In this document: piece after piece, positions 53,901-61,515 of the stretch
Numbering within the stretch: position 1 is the stretch's first letter
How the letters are laid out: each line of letters opens with the position of its first letter
Assembly: GCA_963773735.1 (NCBI GenBank)
Contig: CAVZCK010000002.1
Span: 1-64,000, forward strand
Length of the DNA: 64,000 nucleotides
Reading direction: 5' to 3'
Origin: CAVZCK01 sp963773735
Lineage (GTDB): Bacteria > Pseudomonadota > Alphaproteobacteria > Rhizobiales > Rhodomicrobiaceae
Made by a program: the position numbers and the translations under genes
Notes under the pieces: model-generated
Database searches by the model: none
Told to the model about the DNA's origin: nothing
The model's input: the letters and a program-made list of their open reading frames with translations, nothing else

Positions 53901-54193
53901 ACCCGATCGTCCTCGGTGTTGGAATAGACATGCTCGACGCCGTTGATGGCTTTGACGATGGTTTCGAGCGGCTCGGTGACGAGCCGGACCGCGTCTTCCG
54001 CCTTGAGGCCGTCGGCCTTGACGAAAATGTCGACCATCGGCACGGAGATCTGCGGCTCCTCCTCGCGCGGTAGGGCGATTAGGGCGACGATCCCGACGGC
54101 GAAGGCCGCCAGCAGGATGAGCGGCGTCAGCGGCGAGCCGATGAAGGCGCGGGTAAGATTGCCGGAGACGCCCAGCTTGCGGTTGTCGCTCAT
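50969..54193 (-). CDS. RND-family efflux transporter (AcrB-like)
   Basis: The 1074-residue inner-membrane pump has the RND plan: an early helix (TPLILLAAFAVGIVALIALP), a large periplasmic domain with EEEPQISVPMVDIFVKADGL, a helix bundle with the proton-relay aspartates in FSIGILVDDAIVVIENIARH, a second periplasmic domain, and the C-terminal bundle (IVRNSILLIDFIQDR, then LTVLVIPAIYVVLRDD). Its start overlaps the adaptor stop by four bases. It is divergent from sqr, beside the sox cluster, so exporting a sulfur-related or organic toxic compound is possible, though unproven. Confidence 0.93.
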   Translation of the reverse strand: MSDNRKLGVSGNLTRAFIGSPLTPLILLAAFAVGIVALIALPREEEPQISVPMVDIFVKADGLKAEDAVRLVTEPLETIVKAINGVEHVYSNTEDDRVVVTARFFVGTKADDAILRVHEKVRANLDRIPIGIPEPLIVGRGIDDVAIVTLTLAPKKEAAARYPDNALYHIAEDLQIEMAKIQDIGLSYISGGRPDQIRIEPDAERLSLYGITLAQLVGKVREANRSFLAGRIRDGNQSIAVASGQTLNGIPDVGLLLISSRDGRPVYVRDVANVVVGAKPLEQRAWHFRKMPDGTLERVPAVTIALAKRAGANAVKISEAITGRLAELKGTLIPNDVDVIVTRNYGQTANEKANELLFHLALATASIVLLVAIAIGWREGGVVLIVIPTTILLTLFASYFMGYTINRVSLFALIFSIGILVDDAIVVIENIARHWAMKDGRSRIQAAIEGVAEVGNPTIVATLTVVAALLPMLFVSGLMGPYMAPIPANASAAMILSFFVAVIITPWLMVRFGKVKGHGGEADDGGSQTGLLGRAYIAVAKPILARRKSAWIFLLAVGGATLLSLVLFATKSVTVKLLPFDNKSELQVVVDLPRGASLEATDRVLQEAARRLSGLEELSSIQAYVGTAAPFNFNGLVRHYYLRDEPQQGDLQVNLLPKGERSRTSHQIALDIRKRLKGLAAPEGTTVKVVEVPPGPPVIATLLAEIYGPDAETRRAVAREVRQIFKDVPFIVDDDDSFRNPAPRLRVSIDQDNLEYHKVEESDVYDTIQAYLGGVAVGYSHRGGGRHPVEIAVQLPKKELAITARALSTPVPANALPGERSIVELGDVVSLKSEQASYPIFRHNGRNAEMVMGELAGAYEAPLYGMMAVADAIHKKDWGKLGTPEIRLHGQPEDELKPVVLWDGEWEVTYVTFRDMGAAFAVALLGIYILVVAQFGSFKLPLVVLTPIPLTLIGIMIGHWLFGAPFSATSMIGFIALAGIIVRNSILLIDFIQDRRAAGVPLRQALLEAGAIRFKPILLTALAAMIGAAVILADPIFQGLAISLLFGLASSTLLTVLVIPAIYVVLRDDQRAVD

Positions 54194-55227
54194 GGGCGGA
54201 CCAGACGGTCACCGCGTTTCAGACCAGAGAGGATCTCGACACTCGGCGGTGTGCCCTTGAGCGTGACGGGAAGGCCAGGCTGCACCACCACATCGAGCGG
54301 CGGGCCGTTGCCCTGCGCGACCTTCACATAGTCGAGGCCGTCCCGCTTGAAGAGATAATCGGAGGGAATGATGATGGTCTTGCGCGTGCCGGCCGAAATC
54401 CAGATCAAGGCGCGTTCGCCGACGAAATAATCGCCGAGTCCTGGCGCTTCCGCATCGGCGATGACGCGCCCGCCCTGCAATTCGGGGTAGACCTTTACGA
54501 TCCGGCCCTCACCGACGATATTCTGACTGCCATTCGCTCCGCGCGCGCCGATGCGGACAGGGTCGCCCTTCTTCATGAAGCGGGCATGGCGTTCCGGCAG
54601 TTCGAGGCGAAGCAGATATTCATTCGCGGCGATCGTCGCAACGCTTTCGCCGGCCATCATCACGCTTCCCACCGTCACCGGCACATTGAGGACGCGGCCT
54701 GCCGCCGGAGCAAGAACCTGGCCTTCCTCGGCCTCGCGTTCGACAACGGACCGTTGGGCCTGCGCCGCCTTGAGGTCATTCGTGGCGCTATCGAAGGCAG
54801 TCTTGAGCTGATCGAGCCGCGCCTGTGCGACCACGCCGCGCTTGGCCAGCTCGGTGGCGCGGTCGAAATCCGCCCTGGCCGTCTCGACATGCAACTCCAG
54901 GGCCGCGATCTGTGCATCCGCCGCTTTAATGCGAAGCGCGATTTTCGGATCGACCACGACGGCCAAAACCTCGCCCGGCTGGACATGTGTGCCGGCATCG
55001 ACTTTCAGCTCGGCAACCGTGCCGGGCGTTCGCACACGCGCCTCGACGCGGTCCTTGCTCTCCACTTTGGCAAACACCGATTTGAAGTCGTCGATCTCCT
55101 GCTCGGCGACGACGAACGGTCCGGCGTCAGGCTGGGCGTGGACGTAGGCCAACGCAAGAAGGCCGCACGGCATCAGAGCAAGGGACATGAAAAGTCCCCT
55201 CACGGCCTGGAGCAGGTTCAGCTTCAT
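54190..55227 (-). CDS. RND efflux periplasmic adaptor (membrane fusion) protein
   Basis: The 345-residue protein has an N-terminal signal (GLFMSLALMPCGLLALAYVH), a lipoyl-like domain (VRTPGTVAELKVDAGTHVQP) split by a coiled-coil hairpin (~residues 100-170, IAALELHVETARADFDRATE and onward), and beta-barrel and proximal domains (RLELPERHARFMKKGDPVRI). It connects the RND pump to an outer-membrane channel that is not encoded here. It is first of the leftward pair and diverges from sqr. Confidence 0.9.
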   Translation of the reverse strand: MKLNLLQAVRGLFMSLALMPCGLLALAYVHAQPDAGPFVVAEQEIDDFKSVFAKVESKDRVEARVRTPGTVAELKVDAGTHVQPGEVLAVVVDPKIALRIKAADAQIAALELHVETARADFDRATELAKRGVVAQARLDQLKTAFDSATNDLKAAQAQRSVVEREAEEGQVLAPAAGRVLNVPVTVGSVMMAGESVATIAANEYLLRLELPERHARFMKKGDPVRIGARGANGSQNIVGEGRIVKVYPELQGGRVIADAEAPGLGDYFVGERALIWISAGTRKTIIIPSDYLFKRDGLDYVKVAQGNGPPLDVVVQPGLPVTLKGTPPSVEILSGLKRGDRLVRP

Positions 55228-55321
55228 CTGCGGGGTGCTCGTTAATGATAAATCAGTCGGATTTCTCGGAATTGCCGTCCGCGTTTCGCCAGCACGTTAT
55301 TTCGGGGACCTAAAAGATGCT

Positions 55322-55335
55322 TTGATCGACATCAA
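55322..55335. promoter_or_regulatory. FNR/FixK-type box 1 upstream of sqr
   Basis: TTGATCGACATCAA matches the CRP/FNR consensus TTGAT-N4-ATCAA exactly and is a perfect inverted repeat. It lies 95 bases upstream of the RND adaptor start and 210 bases before sqr, between divergent genes. Confidence 0.75.
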
Positions 55336-55394
55336 CAGAGATTGGCGACCACGTGAGGACCGTCGCATTTCGGATCGGGTCCGCTCGCGGCACC

Positions 55395-55408
55395 TTGATG
55401 CATATCAA
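55395..55408. promoter_or_regulatory. FNR/FixK-type box 2 upstream of sqr
   Basis: TTGATGCATATCAA is a second perfect TTGAT-N4-ATCAA site, 60 bases from box 1, 137 bases before the sqr start. The pair suggests control by an oxygen- or redox-responsive CRP/FNR-family protein, one box perhaps serving each divergent gene. Confidence 0.75.
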
Positions 55409-55428
55409 GGAAGGCTGGCGAAACATCT

Positions 55429-55444
55429 TAATATAGTAATATTA
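55429..55444. promoter_or_regulatory. AT-rich palindrome upstream of sqr
   Basis: TAATATAGTAATATTA is an inverted repeat (TAATAT/ATATTA around AGTA), 100 bases before sqr. It resembles the AT-rich sites at soxS and soxY and fits an ArsR-type sulfide-responsive operator. Confidence 0.5.
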
Positions 55445-55544
55445 TCAAAAAATACTCTGATGGCCCCTGCGCTTGGGTGAGCTTTTGCCTCGCTCCGCGC
55501 AAGGATCCGCCGCCGGGTCAATGAGCTGAGGAGGAGGAACGGCT

Positions 55545-56840
55545 ATGACGCACGTGGTTGTATTGGGCGCCGGTATCGGCGGTGTTCCCATGGCTTTCGA
55601 GCTTCGGGACATGTTGCGGCGCAAGGACGAGATTACCGTGGTCTCGGAGTTGGACTGGTTTCATTTCGTGCCCTCCAATCCCTGGGTCACGGTAGGCTGG
55701 CGAAAGCCCAATGACATCAAGATCAATCTGCCCGAGGTCTTCGGACGCCGGAGGATCGGCCTCAAATCCTGCGGCGCCAAGCGTGTTCATCCCGCGCAGA
55801 ATATCGTTGAACTCAATGACGGCAGCACGCTGCCCTATGACTATCTCGTCATTGCGACGGGCCCCGCGCTCGCCTTCGATGAGATCGAAGGGCTCGGCCC
55901 GGAGAGAAACACCATTTCCATCTGCCATGTCGATCACGCCGCTGTTGCGGCCGAACGCTGGGAGCGTTTCTGCAAAGACCCCGGTCCCATGGTGATCGGC
56001 GCGGTACAGGGCGCGTCCTGCTTCGGACCGGCCTATGAATTCGCCATGATCGCGGTGAACGAGCTCCGCCGCCGCAAAATCCGCAACCGGGTGCCGATCA
56101 CCTTCGTAACCTCCGAGCCCTATATCGGCCATCTCGGCCTTGGCGGTGTCGGTGACACCAAGGGCATGCTGGAGTCGGCCTTCCGGGACCGCGACGTGAA
56201 ATGGATCACCAACGCCAAGGTAGGCCGCTTTACGCCGGACGCCGTCGAGGTGACCGAACTCAATGAGGACGGAGAGGTCAAGCGCACCCATAATCTGCCA
56301 TCAAAGCTCACCATGTTCATTCCGGGCTTCCGCGGCGCCGACTGCCTTAAAGGCGAAGACGGCAATTGGATTCCGGGACTCACCAATCCGCGCGGCTTCG
56401 TGACGATCGATAAATTCCAGCGCAATGCCACTCATAAGAACATTTTTAGCGTCGGCGTCTGCATTGCGATCCCGCCTTTTGAGCCTACCCCGGTGCCGGT
56501 AGGCGTGCCGAAGACCGGCTATATGATCGAGTCCATGGTGACGGCGGCGGCGCACAATATTCGTGACCTGATTGCCGGCAGGGAGCCAAGCACCGAGGCA
56601 ACCTGGAACGCGGTCTGTCTTGCCGATTTCGGCGACACCGGACTGGCTTTGGTGGCCTTGCCGCAGATCCCGCCGCGCAATGTCAATTGGTCGAGCGAAG
56701 GCTATTGGGTTCACGCGGCCAAGGTTGCGTTCGAGAAATATTTCCTGCGCAAGGTGCGCCGCGGGTCGAGCGAGCCTGGCTACGAGCGCATCATCATGAA
56801 GGCGCTTGGGATCGCGAAGCTGCAGAAACCCGCGGCGTGA
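55545..56840 (+). CDS. Sulfide:quinone oxidoreductase family flavoprotein
   Basis: The 431-residue protein starts with an FAD motif (VVVLGAGIGGVPMAFELRDM) and has LPYDYLVIATGPALAFDEIE. The cysteine in VQGASCFGPAYEFA corresponds to the SQR active-site Cys, and later Cys residues occur in FRGADCLKG and FSVGVCIAI. SQR enzymes oxidise sulfide at the membrane to sulfane sulfur and reduce quinone. There is no signal peptide. The exact SQR subtype cannot be told; flavocytochrome c-like dehydrogenases are related. Dual FNR boxes precede it. Confidence 0.82.
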   Translation: MTHVVVLGAGIGGVPMAFELRDMLRRKDEITVVSELDWFHFVPSNPWVTVGWRKPNDIKINLPEVFGRRRIGLKSCGAKRVHPAQNIVELNDGSTLPYDYLVIATGPALAFDEIEGLGPERNTISICHVDHAAVAAERWERFCKDPGPMVIGAVQGASCFGPAYEFAMIAVNELRRRKIRNRVPITFVTSEPYIGHLGLGGVGDTKGMLESAFRDRDVKWITNAKVGRFTPDAVEVTELNEDGEVKRTHNLPSKLTMFIPGFRGADCLKGEDGNWIPGLTNPRGFVTIDKFQRNATHKNIFSVGVCIAIPPFEPTPVPVGVPKTGYMIESMVTAAAHNIRDLIAGREPSTEATWNAVCLADFGDTGLALVALPQIPPRNVNWSSEGYWVHAAKVAFEKYFLRKVRRGSSEPGYERIIMKALGIAKLQKPAA

Positions 56841-56949
56841 GCCGAGGCGCAGCCGCGCAGGATCTTGTCGCCCCCCACGACCGCAAACGTGATGACGAAT
56901 CGGCGGCCGGTGAATCGCATCGCCGGCCGCCTAGTATCACCGGCTGGTT

Positions 56950-57933
56950 TCATGAAGCGATGTCGAGGACAACATTGCCAATGACGCCCCCAGCCTCAAC
57001 CAGATCATGAGCCTCGGCAATATCAGAAAGAGGCAGGCGTTTCGCTATCGTGTGGATCAGCTGCCCTTTCTCCAGCAACGCCGTCAGCTCCTCAATTCCC
57101 GCAGCGCGATCGGCTTCGGAGATTTCATAGATAAGGAACAGCCGCAGCGTGATCGAATTTTGCATCAGCCACAGGCTGGGCAAGGTCGCCTCGCTTGCGG
57201 ACATGCCATAGATCGCGATGGTCGCGTGCGGCCTGAGGATCGCGGGATAAAGCTTGGCATTGCCGCTGAGATCCAGCTCGATCACCGCATCCACGCCTTG
57301 GCCCTCGGTCAGCGCCTTAACGCGCGCGCCGACATCCTCCATCCGGTAATTGATGACCGCATCGGCGCCGGCCCCGCGTGCATGGACGGCTTTGGCGTCG
57401 TTGCTGACGGTCGTGATTACGCGCGCGCCGCGGAGCTTCGCCAGCTGAATCGCATAATGGGCGACCGCGCCAGCGCCGCCGGCAATGAGGACAATCTTCC
57501 CCGGTGTGATCGAAGCCAGGCGGACGGCCTGGACCGCGGTGAAGGCGGGGATGCCTAGACAGGCGCCCTCGGCATAGCCGACGCTATCGGGCAGACGCAC
57601 GGCCTGCGCTGCAGGCAGAACGATATATTCCGCTGCCGTGCCAAGGGGACGCTTCCATTGCCCATTCCACACCCAGACGCGTTCTCCGACGCGATCGGGA
57701 ACATTTGCACCGACCGCATCAATATCGCCGGCGCCGTCGCTATGCGGAATGATCAGCGGCGCCGTCAGGCCGCGGCCGAAGCCGCCGCGCCGGACCTTCC
57801 AGTCGGACGGATTGACGCCCGAGGTGCGCAGTTTCACCCGAACCTCGCCCGGTCCCGGATGCGGCGTTGGCTGCTCGCCAACCCGCAACACCTCGCGTGC
57901 CGGTCCCTGCTGCGAATAGAATGCGGCGCGCAT
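56950..57933 (-). CDS. Zinc-less MDR-type NADPH:quinone reductase
   Basis: The 327-residue protein reads GEVRVKLRTSGVNPSDWKVR at the catalytic domain, lacking the zinc ligands of alcohol dehydrogenases. It has IPHSDGAGDIDAVGANV and the NADPH-binding motif VLIAGGAGAVAHYAIQLAKL. It should reduce quinones or enones. Context gives no specific substrate. Confidence 0.9.
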   Translation of the reverse strand: MRAAFYSQQGPAREVLRVGEQPTPHPGPGEVRVKLRTSGVNPSDWKVRRGGFGRGLTAPLIIPHSDGAGDIDAVGANVPDRVGERVWVWNGQWKRPLGTAAEYIVLPAAQAVRLPDSVGYAEGACLGIPAFTAVQAVRLASITPGKIVLIAGGAGAVAHYAIQLAKLRGARVITTVSNDAKAVHARGAGADAVINYRMEDVGARVKALTEGQGVDAVIELDLSGNAKLYPAILRPHATIAIYGMSASEATLPSLWLMQNSITLRLFLIYEISEADRAAGIEELTALLEKGQLIHTIAKRLPLSDIAEAHDLVEAGGVIGNVVLDIAS

Positions 57934-58053
57934 GATCTTTCCCTCAAATCTTGTATTGCTCCGTCGCGTGACTGCCGTGGCGACCTGTCGCTGAATCGGG
58001 CTTCTGGTTCACACCGCATAAATGACGACGAACCGCGTCTTCCGCAAGAGAAA

Positions 58054-58133
58054 GGGCGGGGTGACGACGAACCGCCAGCCGGCCGGTTGCGTTTGTCAGC
58101 CCTCGATCCGAATATGCCTCATCCAAGTCAATG
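58054..58133 (+). repeat. Direct-repeat copy A before the HlyD/ABC operon
   Basis: The copy reads GGGCGGGGTGACGACGAACC and continues to CAAGTCAATG. It matches 61398-61479 over ~80 bases at roughly 70% identity. The copies flank the HlyD/ABC operon. Both can be read as VTTNRQ-x-A-x-C-x-CQPSI-xx-C, with several synonymous third-base changes; GTG 58061 would give a 45-residue peptide to TAA 58196-58198. The core TGACGACGAACCGC also occurs at 58023. Confidence 0.6.
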
Positions 58134-58154
58134 TCTCAGGGGCCGATATCCGGT

Positions 58155-58168
58155 TTGACCCACGTCAA
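58155..58168. promoter_or_regulatory. FNR/FixK/NnrR-type box upstream of the HlyD/ABC operon
   Basis: TTGACCCACGTCAA is a perfect TTGAC-N4-GTCAA inverted repeat, 83 bases before the HlyD gene. This is the FixK/NnrR-type variant of the CRP/FNR box. It overlaps the end of the short conserved repeat before it. Confidence 0.7.
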
Positions 58169-58250
58169 CGACGACGCGCAGCTAAGGTATATGGTTAAGG
58201 AATTCTGCTGTATTCTTTACGTGGGCAGCTGAGCGAGGGGCGCGACTCTG

Positions 58251-59434
58251 ATGTCAAAACGCATCATCCTGCTGGCAATTGCGGTCGCGATCGGCGCCGG
58301 CCTTGTTGTCGGCGCGTGGGGCATGTTCCTTCAACCTGTCAAGGTCGAGGCCGCAGGCGTTCAACAGAACGTCGCGGTTCAGGTCTTCGGTCTCGGCACG
58401 GTCGAGGCGCGCGTCACCTCCAAGGTCGGCTTCAAGGTTTCGGGCGTGCTCGTTGACCTTCGCGCCGACGTCGGTGATCGCGTGCCAAAGGGCGCCGTGC
58501 TCGCCCGTCTCGACGACCGCGAACAGAGCGCACAGCTTGCCAGGGCGAAAGCGGGCGTCGAGCAGAGTGAAGCCAATCTTCAAAGAGCCAAAGCAAGCGT
58601 CGACAAGGCGCAAGCGAACTACGCCAATACCAAGAGCATCAGCGAGCGCCGGCAGACGCTGCTACAGAACAACAACACCTCGCTCGAAACGGCACAGACG
58701 GCGCAGGCGGCCCAAGACGCTGCGCTTGGGGACCTGAATTTGGCGAACAGCGATGTTCTTGTGGCCGAGGCCAACATTAGTGACGCCAAAGCGCAGCAGC
58801 AGCAGCAATCGGCCTTATTGGATTTTCACACGCTCATGGCGCCCTATGACGCCATGGTGACGGCGCGGCTGAAGGAGCTCGGTTCAGCCCTCGGCGCAGG
58901 CGAGCCGGTGTTCACGTTGATCGATCCGAAGACGATCTGGGTGCTCGCCTATATCGATGAGAGCAAAGCCGGTGAGATCAAGGTCGGCGAGCCGGCCGAG
59001 ATCGTTCTGCGATCCCATCCAAACCAACGCCTGCAGGGGCGGATCGCACGCATTGAGCCCGAGAGCGACCGTGTCAATGAAGAGCGACGGGTTGAGGTCA
59101 CGTTTGACGAGATCCCAGCCTATGCCAGTCTCGGCGAGCAGGCTGAAGTCTACATTACAACCGTCCGGCTGCCGCAGGCTTTGCTGGTCCCGGAAGCGGC
59201 GATCAGCGGCCTGGGCAAAGATCATGGAACTGTGTGGACCGTGGAAGACGGTGCTCTGCAGCAACGCCAGGTGACGCTCGGTCACCGGCTGCTCGACGGC
59301 CGCTATGAAATTACCAGCGGCGTGCCGGAGAAGGCGGTAGTGGTCATGCAATCGCGCAGCGGATGCGGATCGGCCGCACCGCCGAGGTCTCGGGGAAGAC
59401 CGCGAGCAAGACCGCCGAAGGGCCAAGCCAATGA
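58251..59434 (+). CDS. HlyD-type periplasmic adaptor of an ABC exporter (C-terminal frameshift)
   Basis: The protein has one N-terminal membrane helix (IILLAIAVAIGAGLVVGAWG), a lipoyl-like half (GFKVSGVLVDLRADVGDRVP), a long alpha-helical hairpin (~residues 95-190, rich in Gln/Ala), and DFHTLMAPYDAMVTARLKEL followed by a beta domain with EVYITTVRLPQALLVPEAAI. The frame is lost near 59350 (one base); corrected, it ends GKTASKTAEGPSQ with a TGA overlapping the ATG of the permease gene. It is of MacA/HlyD type and links the ABC permease to the outer membrane. Confidence 0.88.
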
Positions 59435-60576
59435 ATCTGGCCTACCGGGACATCAAGCACAATCTTCTACGCTTCGTGCTGACCAATTTCGGATTGAGCC
59501 TGCTGCTCGGCATCGTGATCATGATCACCGGCGTCTATGGCGGCCTGATCGACGACGCGCTGCGGCAGGCTCGCGCAGCGAATGCCGACCTCTGGGTGGT
59601 CGAGGCCGGTACGAATGGGCCGTTTGCCGAGTCATCGCGCATTCCGGGCGACACGCGCGAGCTGGTCAGCCGGGTCTATGGCGTGGAGCGCGCCGGCGCG
59701 GTCACTTATCAATCGGTGCAGACCGAGCTGAACGGCAAGCCGCTTCGCCTGTTTCTGATTGGGTTCGAGCCCGGACGGCCGGGCGGCCCCCGCAAACTCA
59801 TCGCCGGGCGCGACCTTCTGCGCAGCCACTACGAAATGATCGTCGACCGCTCGGCACGCCTTACACTGGGTCAGGAAGTGCCGCTGGGAACTCATGATCA
59901 CAAATTCACCGTGGTCGGCCTGATGCGCAACGAGGTGACATCATCCGGCGATCCGGTCGGCTATATCACCCTGCGCGATGCGCAGGCGCTGCAATTCGAA
60001 CTTGCGCCTCCGGCCGAGCGGCGCGAAGTCGCGCGCGGCGGGACGGCGGAAGGCAGCGACCAGATCAACGCGGTCATCGCCAAGGTGTCGCCCTACGTCC
60101 CGATCAATGAAGTCGCCGGAGCGCTGTCGCGCTGGAAACATCTCACCACGCTTACCCAGGCGCAGCAGGAGACCCTGCTCAGCAAATTCGTCATCGAGAA
60201 AGCCCGCAGCCAGCAGATGATGATCATGGTGCTGCTGGTGATCGTCTCGGCGGTGATCATCGCCCTGATCATCTACACGCTGACCATGGACAAGGTGCGA
60301 TCGATCGCCACCCTCAAATTCGTCGGCGCACCGGACCGGACCATCATCGGCCTCATTGTCCAGCAGGCGCTGTCGATGGGATTGTTCGGCTATTTTACCG
60401 GGCTCGCGCTGGTGCTGATCTTCCAGCCTTACTTTCCGCGCCGCCTTGTGCTCGACCCAACAAGCGTCGCCATCGTATTCGCCATCACCATCGCGGTTTG
60501 CCTTGCGGCCAGCACGCTCGGTATCCGGCTCGCGCTCAAAGTAGATCCGGCGGAAGCGCTGGCGTCGTCAGGATAG
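59431..60576 (+). CDS. FtsX/MacB-like ABC transporter permease
   Basis: The 381-residue protein has one N-terminal helix (FVLTNFGLSLLLGIVIMITG), a ~200-residue extracytoplasmic domain (MacB_PCD-like: DLWVVEAGTNGPFAESSRIP), and three C-terminal helices (MMIMVLLVIVSAVIIALIIY; LSMGLFGYFTGLALVLIFQ; VAIVFAITIAVCLAASTLGI). This is the MacB/LolE type, which transmits mechanical force rather than forming a classical pore. Partner of the downstream ATPase. Confidence 0.92.
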   Translation: MNLAYRDIKHNLLRFVLTNFGLSLLLGIVIMITGVYGGLIDDALRQARAANADLWVVEAGTNGPFAESSRIPGDTRELVSRVYGVERAGAVTYQSVQTELNGKPLRLFLIGFEPGRPGGPRKLIAGRDLLRSHYEMIVDRSARLTLGQEVPLGTHDHKFTVVGLMRNEVTSSGDPVGYITLRDAQALQFELAPPAERREVARGGTAEGSDQINAVIAKVSPYVPINEVAGALSRWKHLTTLTQAQQETLLSKFVIEKARSQQMMIMVLLVIVSAVIIALIIYTLTMDKVRSIATLKFVGAPDRTIIGLIVQQALSMGLFGYFTGLALVLIFQPYFPRRLVLDPTSVAIVFAITIAVCLAASTLGIRLALKVDPAEALASSG

Positions 60577-60580
60577 GACC

Positions 60581-61342
60581 ATGGCCGAGACAAACAGACA
60601 GCCGGTCGTGCGCGTCGAGCATCTCTCCAAGCACTTCGGCAAGGGTACGGCGCGGGTCGATGCGCTCATCGACATCAACATGGAGGTCTATCCGGGCAAG
60701 GTCGTCGGGCTGATGGGGCCGAGCGGCTCGGGCAAGACCACGCTTCTCAACTGCATCGCCTGCATTCTGGAGCCGAGCGGCGGCCGGCTCACGCTCGACG
60801 GCGAGGTCGTCTATGACGATCACTGGCTCAAGGCCGATTTACGCCGCCTGCGGCTCGACAAGGTCGGCTTCATCTTCCAATTCCCCAATCTGCTGCCGTT
60901 TCTCGACGGCACCGACAATGTTGCCGTGGTGCTCGATCTCGCCGGGTTCAGTTCGTCGGCCGCACGCGCTCACGCCGTCGAGCTGCTCAACTATCTCGAT
61001 GTCGGGCACCGCAAGCATGCAATGCCCGCACAGCTCTCGGGCGGTGAGGCGCAGCGCGTTGCGATTGCGCGCGCGCTCGCCAACCGGCCGCGTATCATTC
61101 TTGCCGATGAGCCGACGGCGCCGCTCGACACCCAGCGCGGCCGGATCGTGATGGATCTGTTGCGCCGGATCGCCGTCGATCAAAGCGCCGCGATCATCGT
61201 GGTAACCCACGATGAAATGATCCTCGATCGTTTCGACCATATTTTCCGACTCCGCGACGGTCGGCTCGAGACCGAAAAGCCGGTTGGCAATCTGCACAGC
61301 TCCATGATGGTGGGCGCACCTGCCGCAGGCGACCGTGGCTGA
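60581..61342 (+). CDS. ABC transporter ATP-binding protein
   Basis: The 253-residue ATPase has Walker A GPSGSGKTT, signature LSGGEAQR, Walker B RIILADEP and the switch His in VVTHDE. Five bases after the permease. The sequence DEPTAPLD has Pro at a position that is usually Ala. With its neighbours it makes a MacB/LolD-type exporter driving a HlyD-type adaptor. Confidence 0.95.
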   Translation: MAETNRQPVVRVEHLSKHFGKGTARVDALIDINMEVYPGKVVGLMGPSGSGKTTLLNCIACILEPSGGRLTLDGEVVYDDHWLKADLRRLRLDKVGFIFQFPNLLPFLDGTDNVAVVLDLAGFSSSAARAHAVELLNYLDVGHRKHAMPAQLSGGEAQRVAIARALANRPRIILADEPTAPLDTQRGRIVMDLLRRIAVDQSAAIIVVTHDEMILDRFDHIFRLRDGRLETEKPVGNLHSSMMVGAPAAGDRG

Positions 61343-61397
61343 ACCCAGATTGACACTACAACCGCTAATGGCGAAAGTATCTATCCGGCTGGAGCGA

Positions 61398-61479
61398 GGG
61401 CGGAGGGTGACGACGAACCGCCAGCTTGCCGAATGTGCCTGTCAGCCTTCAATTGGAAAATGCATCACTGAAGCCAATG
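61398..61479 (+). repeat. Direct-repeat copy B after the ABC operon
   Basis: Second copy of the element at 58054-58133. It begins GGGCGGAGGGTGACGACGAA, ends AAGCCAATG, and again encodes VTTNRQLAECACQPSI. It lies between the ATPase gene and the P450 gene and lacks the FNR-type box that follows copy A. Confidence 0.6.
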
Positions 61480-61515
61480 CCGCGCCCGTCGGATCAGTGC
61501 TCTGTGGACGCTCTG

